The notes under the pieces were generated by a model. It did not search any database, had not been told where the DNA came from, and saw nothing but the letters and a program-made list of their open reading frames with translations. A DNA stretch of 35,000 bases, from contig LUCW03000777.1 in assembly GCA_001586965.3 (NCBI GenBank), positions 1-35,000 on the forward strand, read 5' to 3'. The translations under genes were made by a program, and so were the position numbers. This DNA is from Sphaeroforma sirkka. Lineage: Eukaryota > Opisthokonta > Ichthyosporea > Ichthyophonida. This document shows, piece after piece, positions 34,866 through 35,000 of the stretch; the first letter of the stretch is position 1; every line of letters starts with the position of its first letter.

Positions 34866-35000
34866 CTGCGAGTATTGCAAACATTCAGAGGCATGTTAAA
34901 CTATATCGTACCGAATATTACAGCGGTGGTCGAGAATACTGATCAGTTTCCGATGATGCAATTCATAGATGCCAACGGAGTATTCAGATAACAAGCTATT

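Overview
This is a nuclear window from a eukaryote. Its genes are cut by many GT-AG spliceosomal introns, and the non-coding DNA is full of (AT)n, (CA)n and (GACA)n microsatellites and minisatellites. The two recognisable multi-exon genes belong to families I know mainly from animals and their relatives (PRRC2/BAT2 and LST2/ZFYVE28). With the intron-rich, microsatellite-rich, Gln/His/Thr-rich style, I infer a unicellular holozoan, most likely an ichthyosporean such as Sphaeroforma. That assignment is inference, not proof.

All three genes I can support lie on the minus strand. (1) 529-19246: one very large gene (18 exons by my model, about 3,360 residues). It starts with a BAT2_N domain, continues through Glu/Lys/Ala/Gln-rich coiled coil, and ends in a huge Gln/Ser/Asn-rich disordered tail. 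Exon phases match at all 17 junctions. Coding frame changes once inside a polyglutamine stretch of the last exon. Its 2.9-kb first intron holds a 52-bp minisatellite of about 19 copies and a 1.2-kb microsatellite block. (2) 20967-22781: an intronless secreted subtilisin-like (S8) serine protease with all catalytic residues, a stem-loop over its stop codon and a poly(A) signal about 100 nt downstream. (3) 27128 to beyond 34865: the 3' seven exons of an LST2/ZFYVE28-like FYVE protein. Its 5' end lies outside the window.

Between the protease and LST2 (22797-27127) the DNA becomes AT-rich and gene-poor. It holds a decayed pogo/Tigger-like DNA transposon (about 25039-25990) whose reading frame still ends in a PCNA-box-like motif, a short inverted-repeat (MITE-like) element at 26136-26430, a repeated hairpin motif near 24600/24810, and a broken BRCT-like coding fragment (26651-26987). 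LST2 introns contain a 27-bp minisatellite that runs into a 3' splice site, a 91-bp tandem duplication that also copies a 3' splice site region, and a possible retroelement fossil.

The genes do not form a pathway. By family knowledge, PRRC2 proteins act in RNA/translation granules, LST2 acts in endosomal receptor trafficking, and the protease acts outside the cell or in a vacuole. I see no bacterial-type operon, CRISPR, tRNA or rRNA. The most valuable result is the reconstruction of the two multi-exon genes, which single reading frames leave in many pieces.
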